From Methylobacterium brachiatum (GTDB taxonomy: Bacteria; Pseudomonadota; Alphaproteobacteria; Rhizobiales; Beijerinckiaceae): a stretch of DNA of 64,000 nt. Below are positions 1 to 11,905 of the stretch, in pieces. The notes under the pieces are model-generated. The model searched no databases, was not told where the DNA came from, and saw nothing but the letters and a program-made list of their open reading frames with translations. Made by a program: the position numbers and the translations under genes. The DNA lies in NCBI RefSeq assembly GCF_020523825.1, contig NZ_JAJALK010000008.1, forward strand, positions 62,001 through 126,000. The letters run 5' to 3'. Position 1 is the stretch's first letter; each line of letters begins with the position of its first letter.

Positions 1-266
1 AGCGTCGTGCTGTCCGTAAGTGCGGGCGGATCCTGTGGGGACGGTCCGCCGGGTCGATCCTCGTGGAGCGAGGCCCACTGGCCACCGCCGGGACCCTGCA
101 CCCACTCGCCGCCGTTTGGCTGTCCTGCTGGGGCGCGTGGCTGCGTCTCCCAACCTTTGGCTTGGAACTGCCGCTGCAGGCGGATCAGCTTGGTCTCCAG
201 TACGAGACCGGCGAGAACGTTGCGCAGGACGATAGACTCGCTGTGCGCTTGAGACTTTTCACGCAT
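1..266 (-). CDS. Small hypothetical protein with PAGxxxGGEW motif, 3' end cut by window edge
   Basis: An open frame enters from the left edge on the minus strand. It gives at least 88 residues with no stop, so the C-terminus is missing. The N-terminal part is helical and charged (MREKSQAHSESIVLRN, then VLETKLIRLQRQF). It is followed by RAPAGQPNGGEWV and a Gly/Pro-rich stretch. PAG-x-GG-W motifs occur, as I recall, in many unannotated Methylobacterium and phage-associated proteins; their role is not known to me. The first in-frame ATG ends at 266. The frame stays open upstream, but a promoter at 310-338 puts the transcript start near 303, which favours this start. Function unknown. Confidence 0.6.
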   Translation of the reverse strand, partial: MREKSQAHSESIVLRNVLAGLVLETKLIRLQRQFQAKGWETQPRAPAGQPNGGEWVQGPGGGQWASLHEDRPGGPSPQDPPALTDSTT

Positions 267-309
267 CGTGGCCAAGCCCTGCCAGACCGCCCATTCCGTG
301 GCCGCCTGA

Positions 310-338
310 ACAAAACAAGAACGTAGGAAAAATGTCAA
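310..338 (-). promoter_or_regulatory. Sigma70-type promoter for the left-edge minus-strand gene
   Basis: Read on the minus strand, a perfect -35 TTGACA (333-338) and a -10-like TTTTGT (310-315) are separated by 17 bases. They lie about 45 bases upstream of the ATG at 266. The run of A/T bases here stands out against the GC-rich surroundings. Confidence 0.55.
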
Positions 339-384
339 GATCGAAGAATTTGGGCTCGTGCGGATAGCTGCGGGCTGTTCCGCG

Positions 385-413
385 TTGACGCGCCGCATCG
401 CGCTAACTATAGA
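385..413 (+). promoter_or_regulatory. Sigma70-type promoter of rpsT
   Basis: TTGACG (385-390), a 17-base spacer and TATAGA (408-413) form a near-consensus promoter. Transcription should start near 420, giving a leader of about 120 bases before rpsT. Bacterial S20 synthesis is known to be autoregulated through its leader; whether this one is cannot be told from sequence. Confidence 0.6.
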
Positions 414-543
414 AGCCGCTTCGCCGAGGGGCCGCGCTTTCGCGCGCGCTGCGTCTCGGCCATCGCCTGACAACCTGATGCGACGACCGATTTCCGGCTG
501 AGCCGGCCCGTCGGCATCGCCCGACGAAGAGAACGAGGACTCC

Positions 544-810
544 ATGGCCAACACCGCTTCGGCCAAGAAAATGACCCGCAAGATCGCCAAGCGTACGGCG
601 ATCAACCGCTCGCGCCGCTCCCGCATGCGCACCTTCGTCCGCAAGGTCGAGGAGGCGATCGCCACCGGCAACCAGCAGGACGCGCTGGCCGCCCTGCGCG
701 CCGCGGAGCCCGAGATGATGCGCGCTGCCCAGCACGGCATCGTCCATAAGAACAACGCCTCGCGGAAGGTCTCGCGCCTGGCCGCCCGGGTGAAGGCGCT
801 GGCCGCCTAA
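544..810 (+). CDS. rpsT: 30S ribosomal protein S20
   Basis: This 88-residue protein starts [17 protein letters not shown] and has the basic helical pattern of S20, including the N-terminal [19 protein letters not shown] region and the conserved [19 protein letters not shown] segment near the C-terminus. S20 binds 16S rRNA early in 30S assembly. Length is normal for the family. The gene stands alone between its own promoter (385-413) and an intrinsic terminator (839-864). Its position just upstream of dnaA is common in alphaproteobacteria. Confidence 0.97.
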   Translation: MANTASAKKMTRKIAKRTAINRSRRSRMRTFVRKVEEAIATGNQQDALAALRAAEPEMMRAAQHGIVHKNNASRKVSRLAARVKALAA

Positions 811-838
811 GCCGCCACCGCATCACTGGACGACAGGA

Positions 839-864
839 AGCCCGGCCTTCGCGCCGGGCTTTTT
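839..864 (+). terminator. Intrinsic terminator of rpsT
   Basis: An eight-base-pair stem (AGCCCGGC paired with GCCGGGCT, six-base loop) is followed by a run of T. It begins 28 bases after the rpsT stop codon. Confidence 0.85.
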
Positions 865-1294
865 CGTGCGCGCTTTCCAGAGGCCCGTTTCCGACCCGGA
901 CGCGCCGGCCTCGCGAAGCGTTAACCCTAGACCAGAATTTCGCGCGTTGCAGAGTCTAGGGGCGGCGTGTAGCTTAACAGAAACTAACTGGGTTCAAGCA
1001 AAAACTGCCGATATCGGGACGAGAGCGAATCAATCCGATTCGCCAAGACTCTAGCAAGCGGCTTGGTTGGGTCAGGAAACACTTGCGGTTGGGAATCTGG
1101 GCCGTCCCCACAAGTCCCACTGTTAAAGGAACTGTAGGTAATTGTTGATAGGCTCTTCCAATCGGCAAAAGTTCCTTGGTGGGGAGTTGACTCCGCCAAC
1201 GGAGTCTGTCCCGCCCGGTCATGCGGGACGCTGAGGGCGTAAATCGTGCGTACGCGCTGCCTGCGGGTTTCCGCCGGCGGCGTCGGGAGAGCCA
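865..1294 (+). promoter_or_regulatory. Long non-coding leader and control region of dnaA
   Basis: No convincing gene lies in these 430 bases. Visible structure includes an exact eight-base inverted repeat, CCCTAGAC at 925-932 and GTCTAGGG at 954-961, with a 21-base spacer. Two hairpins share bases and exclude one another: GGAGT-TG-ACTCC (1183-1194) and GACTCCG-CCAA-CGGAGTC (1189-1206). A purine-rich ribosome site (GGGAGA, 1285-1290) precedes the start. I found no good matches to the DnaA box (TTATCCACA), so I do not call an origin here. Confidence 0.5.
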
Positions 1295-2791
<1,497 letters not shown>

Positions 2792-2834
2792 GATCCCAAA
2801 CGGGCCCCAGGCGGCCCGTCAACCGTTCTCCCGA

Positions 2835-2865
2835 GCGCGCCCGATCGAACCCCGATCGGGCGCGC
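2835..2865 (+). terminator. Strong hairpin after dnaA
   Basis: A perfect 13-base-pair stem (2835-2847 with 2853-2865, loop AACCC) lies 43 bases past the dnaA stop and is followed by TTCCGTTT. The U-tract is weak, so termination efficiency is uncertain. Confidence 0.6.
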
Positions 2866-3008
2866 TTCCGTTTCACGGGGCTGCAGGCTGACCGTTTCGC
2901 GGCGGCCCGGGATGGTCTGACGCGTCCCTGCCGTGGCAGACTGGCGCTCAGCGAATCGACCCGTTAAGGCCGCGTCGCCAAGAGGCAAGAACACGCTGGG
3001 GAACGCCG

Positions 3009-4217
3009 ATGCCCGAAGCCTTCATCTACGATCACGTCCGCACGCCGCGCGGCCGTGGAAAGGCGGACGGCGCGCTGCATGAGGTGACGGCTTTGCGCCT
3101 GGCCGAAACGGCCCTGCGGGCGCTGAAGGACCGCAACGGCCTCGATACGGCGCTGGTCGACGACGTGATCCTCGGCTGCGTCGATCCGGTGGGCGAGGCC
3201 GGCGGCGACATCGCCCGCGCCGCCGCCCTGGTCGCCGATTACGGTGACCATGTCCCGGGCGTCCAGATCAATCGCTTCTGCGCCTCGGGCCTCGATGCGG
3301 TGAACTTCGCCGCCGCGCAGGTGATGAGCGGCCAGCACGAGATGGCGGTGGGCGGCGGCGTCGAATCCATGAGCCGGATCGGCATCGGCGCCTCGGGCGG
3401 CGCGTGGCCGGTCGATCCGGCGATCGCCATCAAGTCGTATTTCATGCCGCAGGGCGTCTCGGCCGACCTGATCGCCACAAAGTACGGCTTCTCGCGGGAC
3501 GATTGCGACGCCTACGCGGTCCGCTCGCAGGCGCGCTCGGCCAAGTCCTGGGCGGACGGGCTGTTCGGCGGCTCGGTGGTCCCGGTGCGCGACGTGAACG
3601 GCATCACGCTGCTCGACCGCGACGAGCATATGCGGCCGGGCACCGACATGCAGTCGCTCGCCGCGCTGAAGGCCTCCTTCGTCCAGATGGGGCAGATGGG
3701 CGGGTTCGATGCCGTGGCGACGGATGCGCATCCGGATGTCGAGACGGTCAACCACGTCCACCATGCCGGCAACTCGTCGGGCATCGTCGACGGCGCCGCC
3801 GCGGTGCTGGTCGGCTCGAAGGCCGCCGGCGACGCGGCAGGGCTGCGGCCGCGGGCGCGGATCCGGGCCTTTGCCAATATCGGCTCGGACCCCGCCCTGA
3901 TGCTGACCGGCCCGGTGGACGTGACCCGCAAGGTCCTGGCCCGGTCCGGGCTGAGCCTGTCCGACATCGACCTGTTCGAGGTGAACGAGGCCTTCGCGGC
4001 GGTGGTCCTGCGCTTCTGCCAGGCCTTCGATCTCGATCCGGAGGTCGTCAACGTCACCGGCGGCGCGATCGCCTTGGGCCATCCCCTCGGCGCCACCGGC
4101 GCGATGATCCTCGGGACGGTGCTCGACGAGCTGGAGCGCACCGGCAAGGAGCGGGCGCTGGTCACGCTCTGCATCGGTGCCGGGATGGGCACCGCCACAA
4201 TCATCGAGCGCGTCTGA
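3009..4217 (+). CDS. Acetyl-CoA C-acyltransferase (thiolase)
   Basis: Degradative-type thiolase that cleaves 3-ketoacyl-CoA to acetyl-CoA and a shortened acyl-CoA. The 402 residues carry the acyl-accepting Cys91 in NRFCASGLDAVNF, the catalytic His358 in GHPLGATG, and Cys388 in CIGAGMGT, all three active-site elements. Length is typical. The FadJ-type enzyme at 5775-7973 on the same strand would supply its substrate, so the two probably form one beta-oxidation pathway even though two other genes lie between them. Biosynthetic use as an acetyl-CoA acetyltransferase is less likely given that neighbour. Confidence 0.9.
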   Translation: MPEAFIYDHVRTPRGRGKADGALHEVTALRLAETALRALKDRNGLDTALVDDVILGCVDPVGEAGGDIARAAALVADYGDHVPGVQINRFCASGLDAVNFAAAQVMSGQHEMAVGGGVESMSRIGIGASGGAWPVDPAIAIKSYFMPQGVSADLIATKYGFSRDDCDAYAVRSQARSAKSWADGLFGGSVVPVRDVNGITLLDRDEHMRPGTDMQSLAALKASFVQMGQMGGFDAVATDAHPDVETVNHVHHAGNSSGIVDGAAAVLVGSKAAGDAAGLRPRARIRAFANIGSDPALMLTGPVDVTRKVLARSGLSLSDIDLFEVNEAFAAVVLRFCQAFDLDPEVVNVTGGAIALGHPLGATGAMILGTVLDELERTGKERALVTLCIGAGMGTATIIERV

Positions 4218-4338
4218 GCGGGGGTGCGGCGCGGGGGCGGAACACGGCCGCTCCCCAAAGCCCGGGAACGCTGCTAGAGGCGCGGGCGACGGTCGGCCCA
4301 AATCGGGTCCGGACGATAAAACATTGGGAGTCGAGCCC

Positions 4339-4848
4339 TTGAACCGCCTGATCGCGACGCTCTGCTTGGGCGTCTCCCTGAGCCTGCCGCTCGCCGCACG
4401 TGCCGACGAGGCGTCCGACCGCGTCGCCGAGGCGACCTCGCTCGTGAACAAGACCCTGATCAAGAACCTGCAGACCGGCTTCAACGTCGCCCTGGAGAAG
4501 ACCGTGGCGCCGATGCCGGAATCGCGCGCCGAGGCCGTCCGCAAGGAGCTCTCCGACGAGTTCGAGAAGCAGCGCGGCCTCATGATCGAAGGCCTGTCGA
4601 AGGAATACGCCCAGAAGTTCACGCTCGCCGAGCTGAAGCATCTGGACGAGATCTATTCCGATCCGACCTACCTCAAGTTCCAGACGATGAACGCCGACCC
4701 CAACTCGGCGGTGACCGCGATCTCGCAGAACTCGGTCACGAAGCTGCTCAACATGCTGGCGGTGGCCGCAGCCACCGACAACGCGCCCAAGACCGGTGCG
4801 CCGCCGGTCCCGCCGCCGGCGGCTCCGCCCGCTCCGGCCACGAAGTAG
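4339..4848 (+). CDS. Exported DUF2059 domain protein
   Basis: The 169-residue product starts at TTG, chosen because GGGAG lies eight bases upstream and a signal peptide then begins at once (LNRLIATLCLGVSLSLPLAARA, cleaved after about residue 23). The mature part is a helical DUF2059 domain with the family pattern YAQKFTLAELKHLDEIYSDP followed by a short helix. The tail is Pro/Ala-rich, ending PPAAPPAPATK. DUF2059 proteins are periplasmic and of unknown role. It sits between the two beta-oxidation genes without an obvious functional tie. Confidence 0.75.
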   Translation: MNRLIATLCLGVSLSLPLAARADEASDRVAEATSLVNKTLIKNLQTGFNVALEKTVAPMPESRAEAVRKELSDEFEKQRGLMIEGLSKEYAQKFTLAELKHLDEIYSDPTYLKFQTMNADPNSAVTAISQNSVTKLLNMLAVAAATDNAPKTGAPPVPPPAAPPAPATK

Positions 4849-4881
4849 CCGGTGCCGTCCCCCGCGCGCGATGGGCTGGCT

Positions 4882-5661
4882 TCAGGCCGCGCGCGCGGCC
4901 GCCCGGGGTGTGAACCCCTCCACCTCGGGCAGCGCCTCGAGCTGAGGCTTGGCGAAGTGATAGCCCTGCATGAGCGTGATCCCGAGGCCGCGCAGGGCAT
5001 CGCACTCCGACGCGGTCTCGATGCCCTCGGCCAGAACGGTGACCCCGAGGGCGCGGGCGATCGCGATGATGCCCGCGACGATCGCGTGCCGTCCCGAATC
5101 GGTATCGATGCCGCGCACGAGCTCCATGTCGATCTTGATGAGATCGGGCCGGAAATTCGCCAGCAGGTTGAGCCCTGCAAAGCCGGCGCCGAAATCGTCG
5201 AGGGCCGTCAGGAAGCCCTGCTGGCGATAGGCGGCCACGATCCGCTTCACATGCTCGATGTCTTGGAACCGCTCCTGTTCGGTGAACTCGAACATGATGC
5301 GCCGGTAGGAGAAGTCCACGCGCCGTGCGGCCTCCAGCGAGGCGCGGATGCAGGCATTCGGCTCGTAGACCGCGTTCGGCATGAAATTGATCGACAGGCG
5401 CGTATCGCTGTCGCGCGGCAGGAGGCGCCCGGCCAGCTCGATCGCCTTCACGCGCGCCGCCTGGTCGAACTGGTAGCGCGTCGCGTCTGTGACCCGGTCG
5501 AGGATCGTGCCGGCCGGCTCGCCGTTGGGCCCGCGCACCAGCGCCTCGTAGGCCCAGACATGTCCGGATCCGACATCGACGATGGGCTGGAACGCCATCG
5601 TGAAGTCGAAATCGAGGGCGGCACCGTCGCGACACGCGCGACAGCCTTTGTCCTTCGTCAT
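4882..5661 (-). CDS. EAL-domain cyclic di-GMP phosphodiesterase
   Basis: Stand-alone EAL protein of 259 residues, predicted to hydrolyse c-di-GMP to pGpG in the cytoplasm. Catalytic elements look intact: YEALVRG, the Asn of SINFMPN, Glu in FEFTEQE, the DDFGAGFAG loop, IKID, AEGIE and QGYHF. An N-terminal C-x2-C (Cys7, Cys10) precedes FTMAFQPIVD. There is no membrane segment or sensor domain. The ATG at 5661 is preferred over an in-frame start 54 bases upstream because the upstream residues look non-conserved. It is convergent with the DUF2059 gene. Confidence 0.88.
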   Translation of the reverse strand: MTKDKGCRACRDGAALDFDFTMAFQPIVDVGSGHVWAYEALVRGPNGEPAGTILDRVTDATRYQFDQAARVKAIELAGRLLPRDSDTRLSINFMPNAVYEPNACIRASLEAARRVDFSYRRIMFEFTEQERFQDIEHVKRIVAAYRQQGFLTALDDFGAGFAGLNLLANFRPDLIKIDMELVRGIDTDSGRHAIVAGIIAIARALGVTVLAEGIETASECDALRGLGITLMQGYHFAKPQLEALPEVEGFTPRAAARAA

Positions 5662-5774
5662 GGAGCGATTCCGTCGGTTCCCCCCGACCAGCGGATCATG
5701 CGCCCCAGCACTCAATGCAACCTTAACGTAAAACCCTCGGCATTTTGACGGCGAGACTTTGGGAGGACGGCACC

Positions 5775-7973
5775 ATGACGTTGACGGATTTCCGCTTCGA
5801 GACCGACGCCGACGGTATTGCGGTGGCGACCTGGGATATGCCCGGCCGGTCGATGAACGTCATCACCGAAGGGGTGATGGACCAGCTCGAGCAGATCATC
5901 GAGCAGGTCGCCTCGGACGCCGCGATCAAGGGCTGCGTCATCGCCACCGGCAAGGACAATTTTTCCGGCGGCGCCGACCTCACGATGCTTCAGGGGCTCG
6001 GCCGGGCCTACGAGCAGTTGAAGGCCGAGCAGGGCGAGGAGGTGGCCATGCGCCATTTCTTCGAGGCGTCGCGGCGGCTCTCGCTGCTGTTCCGCCGGCT
6101 CGAGACCTGCGGCAAGCCGTTCGCTGCGGCGATCCAGGGCCTGTGCCTGGGCGGCGCCTTCGAGCTGGCCCTGTCCTGCCACCACCGGGTCGCCTCCGAT
6201 GATGCGAAGACGCGGGTCGGGCTGCCGGAGATCAAAGTCGGCTTGTTCCCGGGCGGCGGCGGCACCCAGCGGGTCGCCCGGCTGATGCAGACCGGCGACG
6301 CGCTCCAGATGCTGTTCAAGGGCGAGCAGATCCGCGCGCCGATGGCCAAGGGCATGGGCCTGATCCACGCGGTGGCGCCGCAGGCCGAGATCGTCGAGCG
6401 CGCCAAGGCCTGGATCCGCGAGGGCGGCTCCGCGGTCGCCCCCTGGGACGTGCCGAAGTTCAAGGCGCCCTCCGGCAAGGTCTACTCGCCCGCCGGCATG
6501 ATGATCTGGCCGCCGGCCAACGCGATCTACCGCCGCGAGACCCACGACAATTATCCGGCCGCGAAGGCGATCCTGGCCTCGGTCTACGAGGGCCTGCAGC
6601 TGCCCATGGACCTCGCCCTGCGGGTCGAGAGCCGGTACTTCGCCCATATCCTGCGCTCGAAGGAGGCGGCGGCGATGATCCGCACGCTGTTCATCTCCAT
6701 GGGCGAGCTGAATAAGGGCGCCCGCCGGCCGAAGGACGTGCCCCCCACCACCTTGCGGCGGGTCGGGGTGATCGGCGCCGGCTTCATGGGCGCCGGCGTC
6801 GCCTACGTCACCGCCCAGGCCGGTCTCGACGTCGTGCTGGTGGACCAGTCGGTGGAGGCCGCCGAGAAGGGCAAGGCCTACGCCCACACGCTGATCACCG
6901 GCCAGATCAACAAGGGGCGCGCCAAGACCGCCGATCGGGACGCGCTGCTGGGACGGATCACCCCCACGGCGGATTATGCCGCTTTGGCGGGCTGCGACCT
7001 CGTGATCGAGGCGGTGTTCGAGGACCCCACGGTCAAGGCCGAGGTGATCCAGAAGGTCGAGGCGGTGATCGGCCCCGACACGATCTTCGCCTCCAACACC
7101 TCGACGCTGCCGATCACGGGCCTGGCGAAGAACTCGCAGCGGCCGGATCGGTTCGTGGGCATCCACTTCTTCTCGCCCGTCGAGAAGATGATGCTGGTCG
7201 AGATCATCAAGGGTGAGGCCACCGGCGACGCGGCGCTCGCCACCGCCCTCGATTACGTGCGGCTGATCAAGAAGACCCCGATCGTCGTGAACGACGCCCG
7301 CGGCTTCTTCGCCAACCGCTGCGTCGGCGCCTACATCCTCGAAGGCCACAAGATGCTGGCCGAGGGTGTGCCGCCCGCCATGATCGAGAGCGCCGGCCGC
7401 CAGGCCGGCATGCCGGTGGGCCCGCTCTCGCTCAACGACGAGGTCGCCCTCGATCTCGTGCTCAAGATCGCCAAGGCCACCGAGGCGCAGGTCGGGGCGG
7501 GGGCGGTCGATCCGGCCCAGAAGACGATCCTCACCGCCATGGTCGAGGGCCAGGGCCGGCTCGGGCGCAAGAACCGGAAGGGGTTCTACGATTACCCGGA
7601 AGGCGCGCCCAAGCGCCTCTGGCCGGGCCTGGCGGAGCTGCAGCCCAACCGCCTCGACCCGGAGGCGGTGGACTTCACCGAGCTGAAGCAGCGGCTGCTG
7701 GTGGTCCAGGCGCTCGAGGCTGCGCGGACCGTCGGCGAGGGCGTTGTCACCGATCCCCGAGAGGCCGATGTCGGCTCGATTCTCGGCTTCGGCTTCGCGC
7801 CGTTCACGGGCGGCACCCTGTCCTACATCGACTTCATGGGCGCGGATGCCTTCGTGGCACTCGCCCGCGGGCTGGAAGCCAAGCACGGATCCCGATTCCG
7901 GGTGCCCGACACCTTGGCGGCCATGGCCGAGCGGGGCGGGACTTTTTATGGGGAGCAGAAGCGCGCCGCCTGA
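5775..7973 (+). CDS. fadJ: Bifunctional enoyl-CoA hydratase / 3-hydroxyacyl-CoA dehydrogenase (FadJ type)
   Basis: A 732-residue fusion of an N-terminal crotonase domain (about 1-200, with FSGGADL and GLPEIKVGLFPGGGGTQR) and a C-terminal NAD-binding hydroxyacyl-CoA dehydrogenase (GVIGAGFMGAGVA near 335, IHFFSPVEKMMLVEII, NDARGFFANRC). It hydrates 2-enoyl-CoA and oxidises the 3-hydroxy product, feeding the thiolase at 3009-4217. The ATG at 5775 has GGGAGG nine bases upstream, which rules out the weaker TTG 30 bases earlier. The symbol fadJ is by architecture; orthologues in this group are also called fadB or hbd. Confidence 0.9.
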   Translation: MTLTDFRFETDADGIAVATWDMPGRSMNVITEGVMDQLEQIIEQVASDAAIKGCVIATGKDNFSGGADLTMLQGLGRAYEQLKAEQGEEVAMRHFFEASRRLSLLFRRLETCGKPFAAAIQGLCLGGAFELALSCHHRVASDDAKTRVGLPEIKVGLFPGGGGTQRVARLMQTGDALQMLFKGEQIRAPMAKGMGLIHAVAPQAEIVERAKAWIREGGSAVAPWDVPKFKAPSGKVYSPAGMMIWPPANAIYRRETHDNYPAAKAILASVYEGLQLPMDLALRVESRYFAHILRSKEAAAMIRTLFISMGELNKGARRPKDVPPTTLRRVGVIGAGFMGAGVAYVTAQAGLDVVLVDQSVEAAEKGKAYAHTLITGQINKGRAKTADRDALLGRITPTADYAALAGCDLVIEAVFEDPTVKAEVIQKVEAVIGPDTIFASNTSTLPITGLAKNSQRPDRFVGIHFFSPVEKMMLVEIIKGEATGDAALATALDYVRLIKKTPIVVNDARGFFANRCVGAYILEGHKMLAEGVPPAMIESAGRQAGMPVGPLSLNDEVALDLVLKIAKATEAQVGAGAVDPAQKTILTAMVEGQGRLGRKNRKGFYDYPEGAPKRLWPGLAELQPNRLDPEAVDFTELKQRLLVVQALEAARTVGEGVVTDPREADVGSILGFGFAPFTGGTLSYIDFMGADAFVALARGLEAKHGSRFRVPDTLAAMAERGGTFYGEQKRAA

Positions 7974-8005
7974 TTTTGGCGGAAGCCTGTCAGACTTGGG
8001 CCAGA

Positions 8006-8036
8006 GAGCCGTTCCCGATCGCCTCGGGAACGGCTC
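8006..8036. terminator. Perfect 13-bp hairpin after the FadJ gene
   Basis: Arms at 8006-8018 and 8024-8036 pair without mismatch around a TCGCC loop, 32 bases past the fadJ stop. There is no T-run on either side, so it may act as a transcript-end stabiliser rather than an efficient intrinsic terminator. Confidence 0.5.
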
Positions 8037-8132
8037 AGCTCGCGGCGTCTATGGCTGGTCAAGCACCAGCATAGTAATGCGAACGATGTCGCGCGCGGTT
8101 GCTGCGTTCCGGACCTACCTGGACGCTTCTGT

Positions 8133-8414
8133 TCAGACGGCGAGCGCGCTCTCGATCGCCGACTCGGCGTGAAGCGCGGTCGTATCGAACAGCGGGACGG
8201 GACTGTCCGCCGCCTGAACGAGAAGCATGATCTCCGTGCAGCCCAAGATGATGACCTCGGCACCGTCCGCGACCAGGCGGGCCATGATGGTGCGATAAGC
8301 CTCGCGCGACGCGGGTAACACCGTTCTTGATACCAGCTCCGCGTAGATGATCCGATGGATCACCGCCCGATCGTTCGCATGGCATCCCCCTCCCGCCGAA
8401 CTCAGACGGGACAT
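8133..8414 (-). pseudogene. C-terminal remnant of an aspartate/glutamate racemase family gene
   Basis: From about 8366 down to the stop, the frame encodes the last 78 residues of an Asp/Glu racemase-family protein: AVIHRIIYAELV, SREAYRTIMARLVADGAE, the second catalytic Cys motif VIILGCTEI, and PLFDTTALHAE. The family is normally about 230 residues with a first catalytic Cys in the N-terminal half. That half is absent, and the next 100 bases upstream reach the neighbouring gene without encoding it. The motif is well preserved, so the truncation may be recent. It could be expressed as a fragment but should not be a working racemase. Confidence 0.7.
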
Positions 8415-8471
8415 TGCGCCGAAAGCGCGGCTGTCGGCGAAGGATGGTACGCGGGCGAAGCGCCGATCCGC

Positions 8472-9341
8472 TCAGGCGATGCCCAGGACCCGCGCCTGCG
8501 CGCCGAGCATGCGGGCCAGCAGCTCCACGTCGCCGGCATTATCGGACAGCAGGTCGGTGATGTCCCCGACCTCCAACGCCTTCACGTGGCGGCACCGCAT
8601 GCCGTAGCGGCCGGCCGTGCAGGTGCAGCGCAGCTGCGGGCCGCCGGCCCGCTCCTCAAGCACGACATCGTACCGGTTGCCGGTCGATCCCCGCATGGCA
8701 AAGCTCAACGCCGAGGGCGCCGCCGGGAAGGCGGCCATGGCGCGGTTGCTGATCGCCCCCGGAGCCCGGCGGGGGAGCGGCGGACCGCTCGCCACACGGG
8801 TGACCGGCACGCCGATCGCCGAAGCGAGGCCGTGGACATCCGGCGTCTCGGTCTGGCGCATGGCCGCCAGCGCGATCGCCGCGCAGGCATAGGCATCCTC
8901 GCCGGCATCGTGGTGCTCGAACCGGATGCCGAGGCGCCGGGCAACCTTGCCAAGGCCGCACCCCTCCGGCGCCGGAAACACCCGGCGGGCGATCTGGACG
9001 GTGCAGAGATAGGACAGGGCCGGCACCGGCAGCCCGGCGCGGGCGAGGCCGGCGCGCAGCACGCCGATGTCGAAGCTGGCATTGTGGGCTAGGATCAGCC
9101 CGCACGTCAGGTCGCCGAGATAGGGCGCCATCACGCCGGCGAAATCCGGCTGGTCGGCGACATTGGCCGGCAGGATACCGTGGACCCGGATGTTGCCCGG
9201 CGAGAACCGCATCTCCGGCGGGCGGATCAGGTGACTTTCCCGGCGGACGATGCGCCCGTCCGCGATCCAGGCGAGACCCACCGCGCAGGCGCTGTCGCGC
9301 CGTTCGTTGGCCGTCTCGAAGTCGAGGGCCAGGACCGTCAT
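8472..9341 (-). CDS. DEDDh 3'-5' exonuclease with C-terminal SWIM-type zinc motif
   Basis: The first 170 or so residues form a DnaQ-like exonuclease: Asp7 and Glu9 in LALDFETAN, HNASFDIGVL, and the His/Asp of HHDAGEDAYACA. The C-terminal part has Cys239-x-Cys241-x8-Cys250-x-His252 (CTCTAGRYGMRCRHVKALEV), which fits the SWIM zinc-finger pattern CxCxnCxH. Acting on single-stranded or mismatched DNA, or on RNA, is possible for the nuclease part; the SWIM motif suggests DNA or protein binding. It is not the replicative epsilon subunit, which lacks such an extension. It lies next to ligA on the same strand. Confidence 0.8.
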   Translation of the reverse strand: MTVLALDFETANERRDSACAVGLAWIADGRIVRRESHLIRPPEMRFSPGNIRVHGILPANVADQPDFAGVMAPYLGDLTCGLILAHNASFDIGVLRAGLARAGLPVPALSYLCTVQIARRVFPAPEGCGLGKVARRLGIRFEHHDAGEDAYACAAIALAAMRQTETPDVHGLASAIGVPVTRVASGPPLPRRAPGAISNRAMAAFPAAPSALSFAMRGSTGNRYDVVLEERAGGPQLRCTCTAGRYGMRCRHVKALEVGDITDLLSDNAGDVELLARMLGAQARVLGIA

Positions 9342-9411
9342 CGCGGGTGGACCATGCCGGGGAACGTTCTCGGGGTGTTCCCGACCGGTCTAAGCCGGCG
9401 CGACTCGCGCA

Positions 9412-11850
<2,439 letters not shown>

Positions 11851-11905
11851 CTAGCGCATCGCGGGCCCTACGGGAGCCTGCGGCTGGGCGGCATCCCCGC
11901 TTCTC

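Noticed and set aside
811-1294. Replication origin beside dnaA
   Set aside because: No cluster of DnaA boxes and no A/T-rich unwinding element was found; TTGTTGATA and TCCCCACAA differ too much from the consensus.
5712-7886. A 724-codon minus-strand open frame opposite the FadJ-type gene
   Set aside because: Antisense shadow; the plus strand carries complete crotonase and dehydrogenase motifs.
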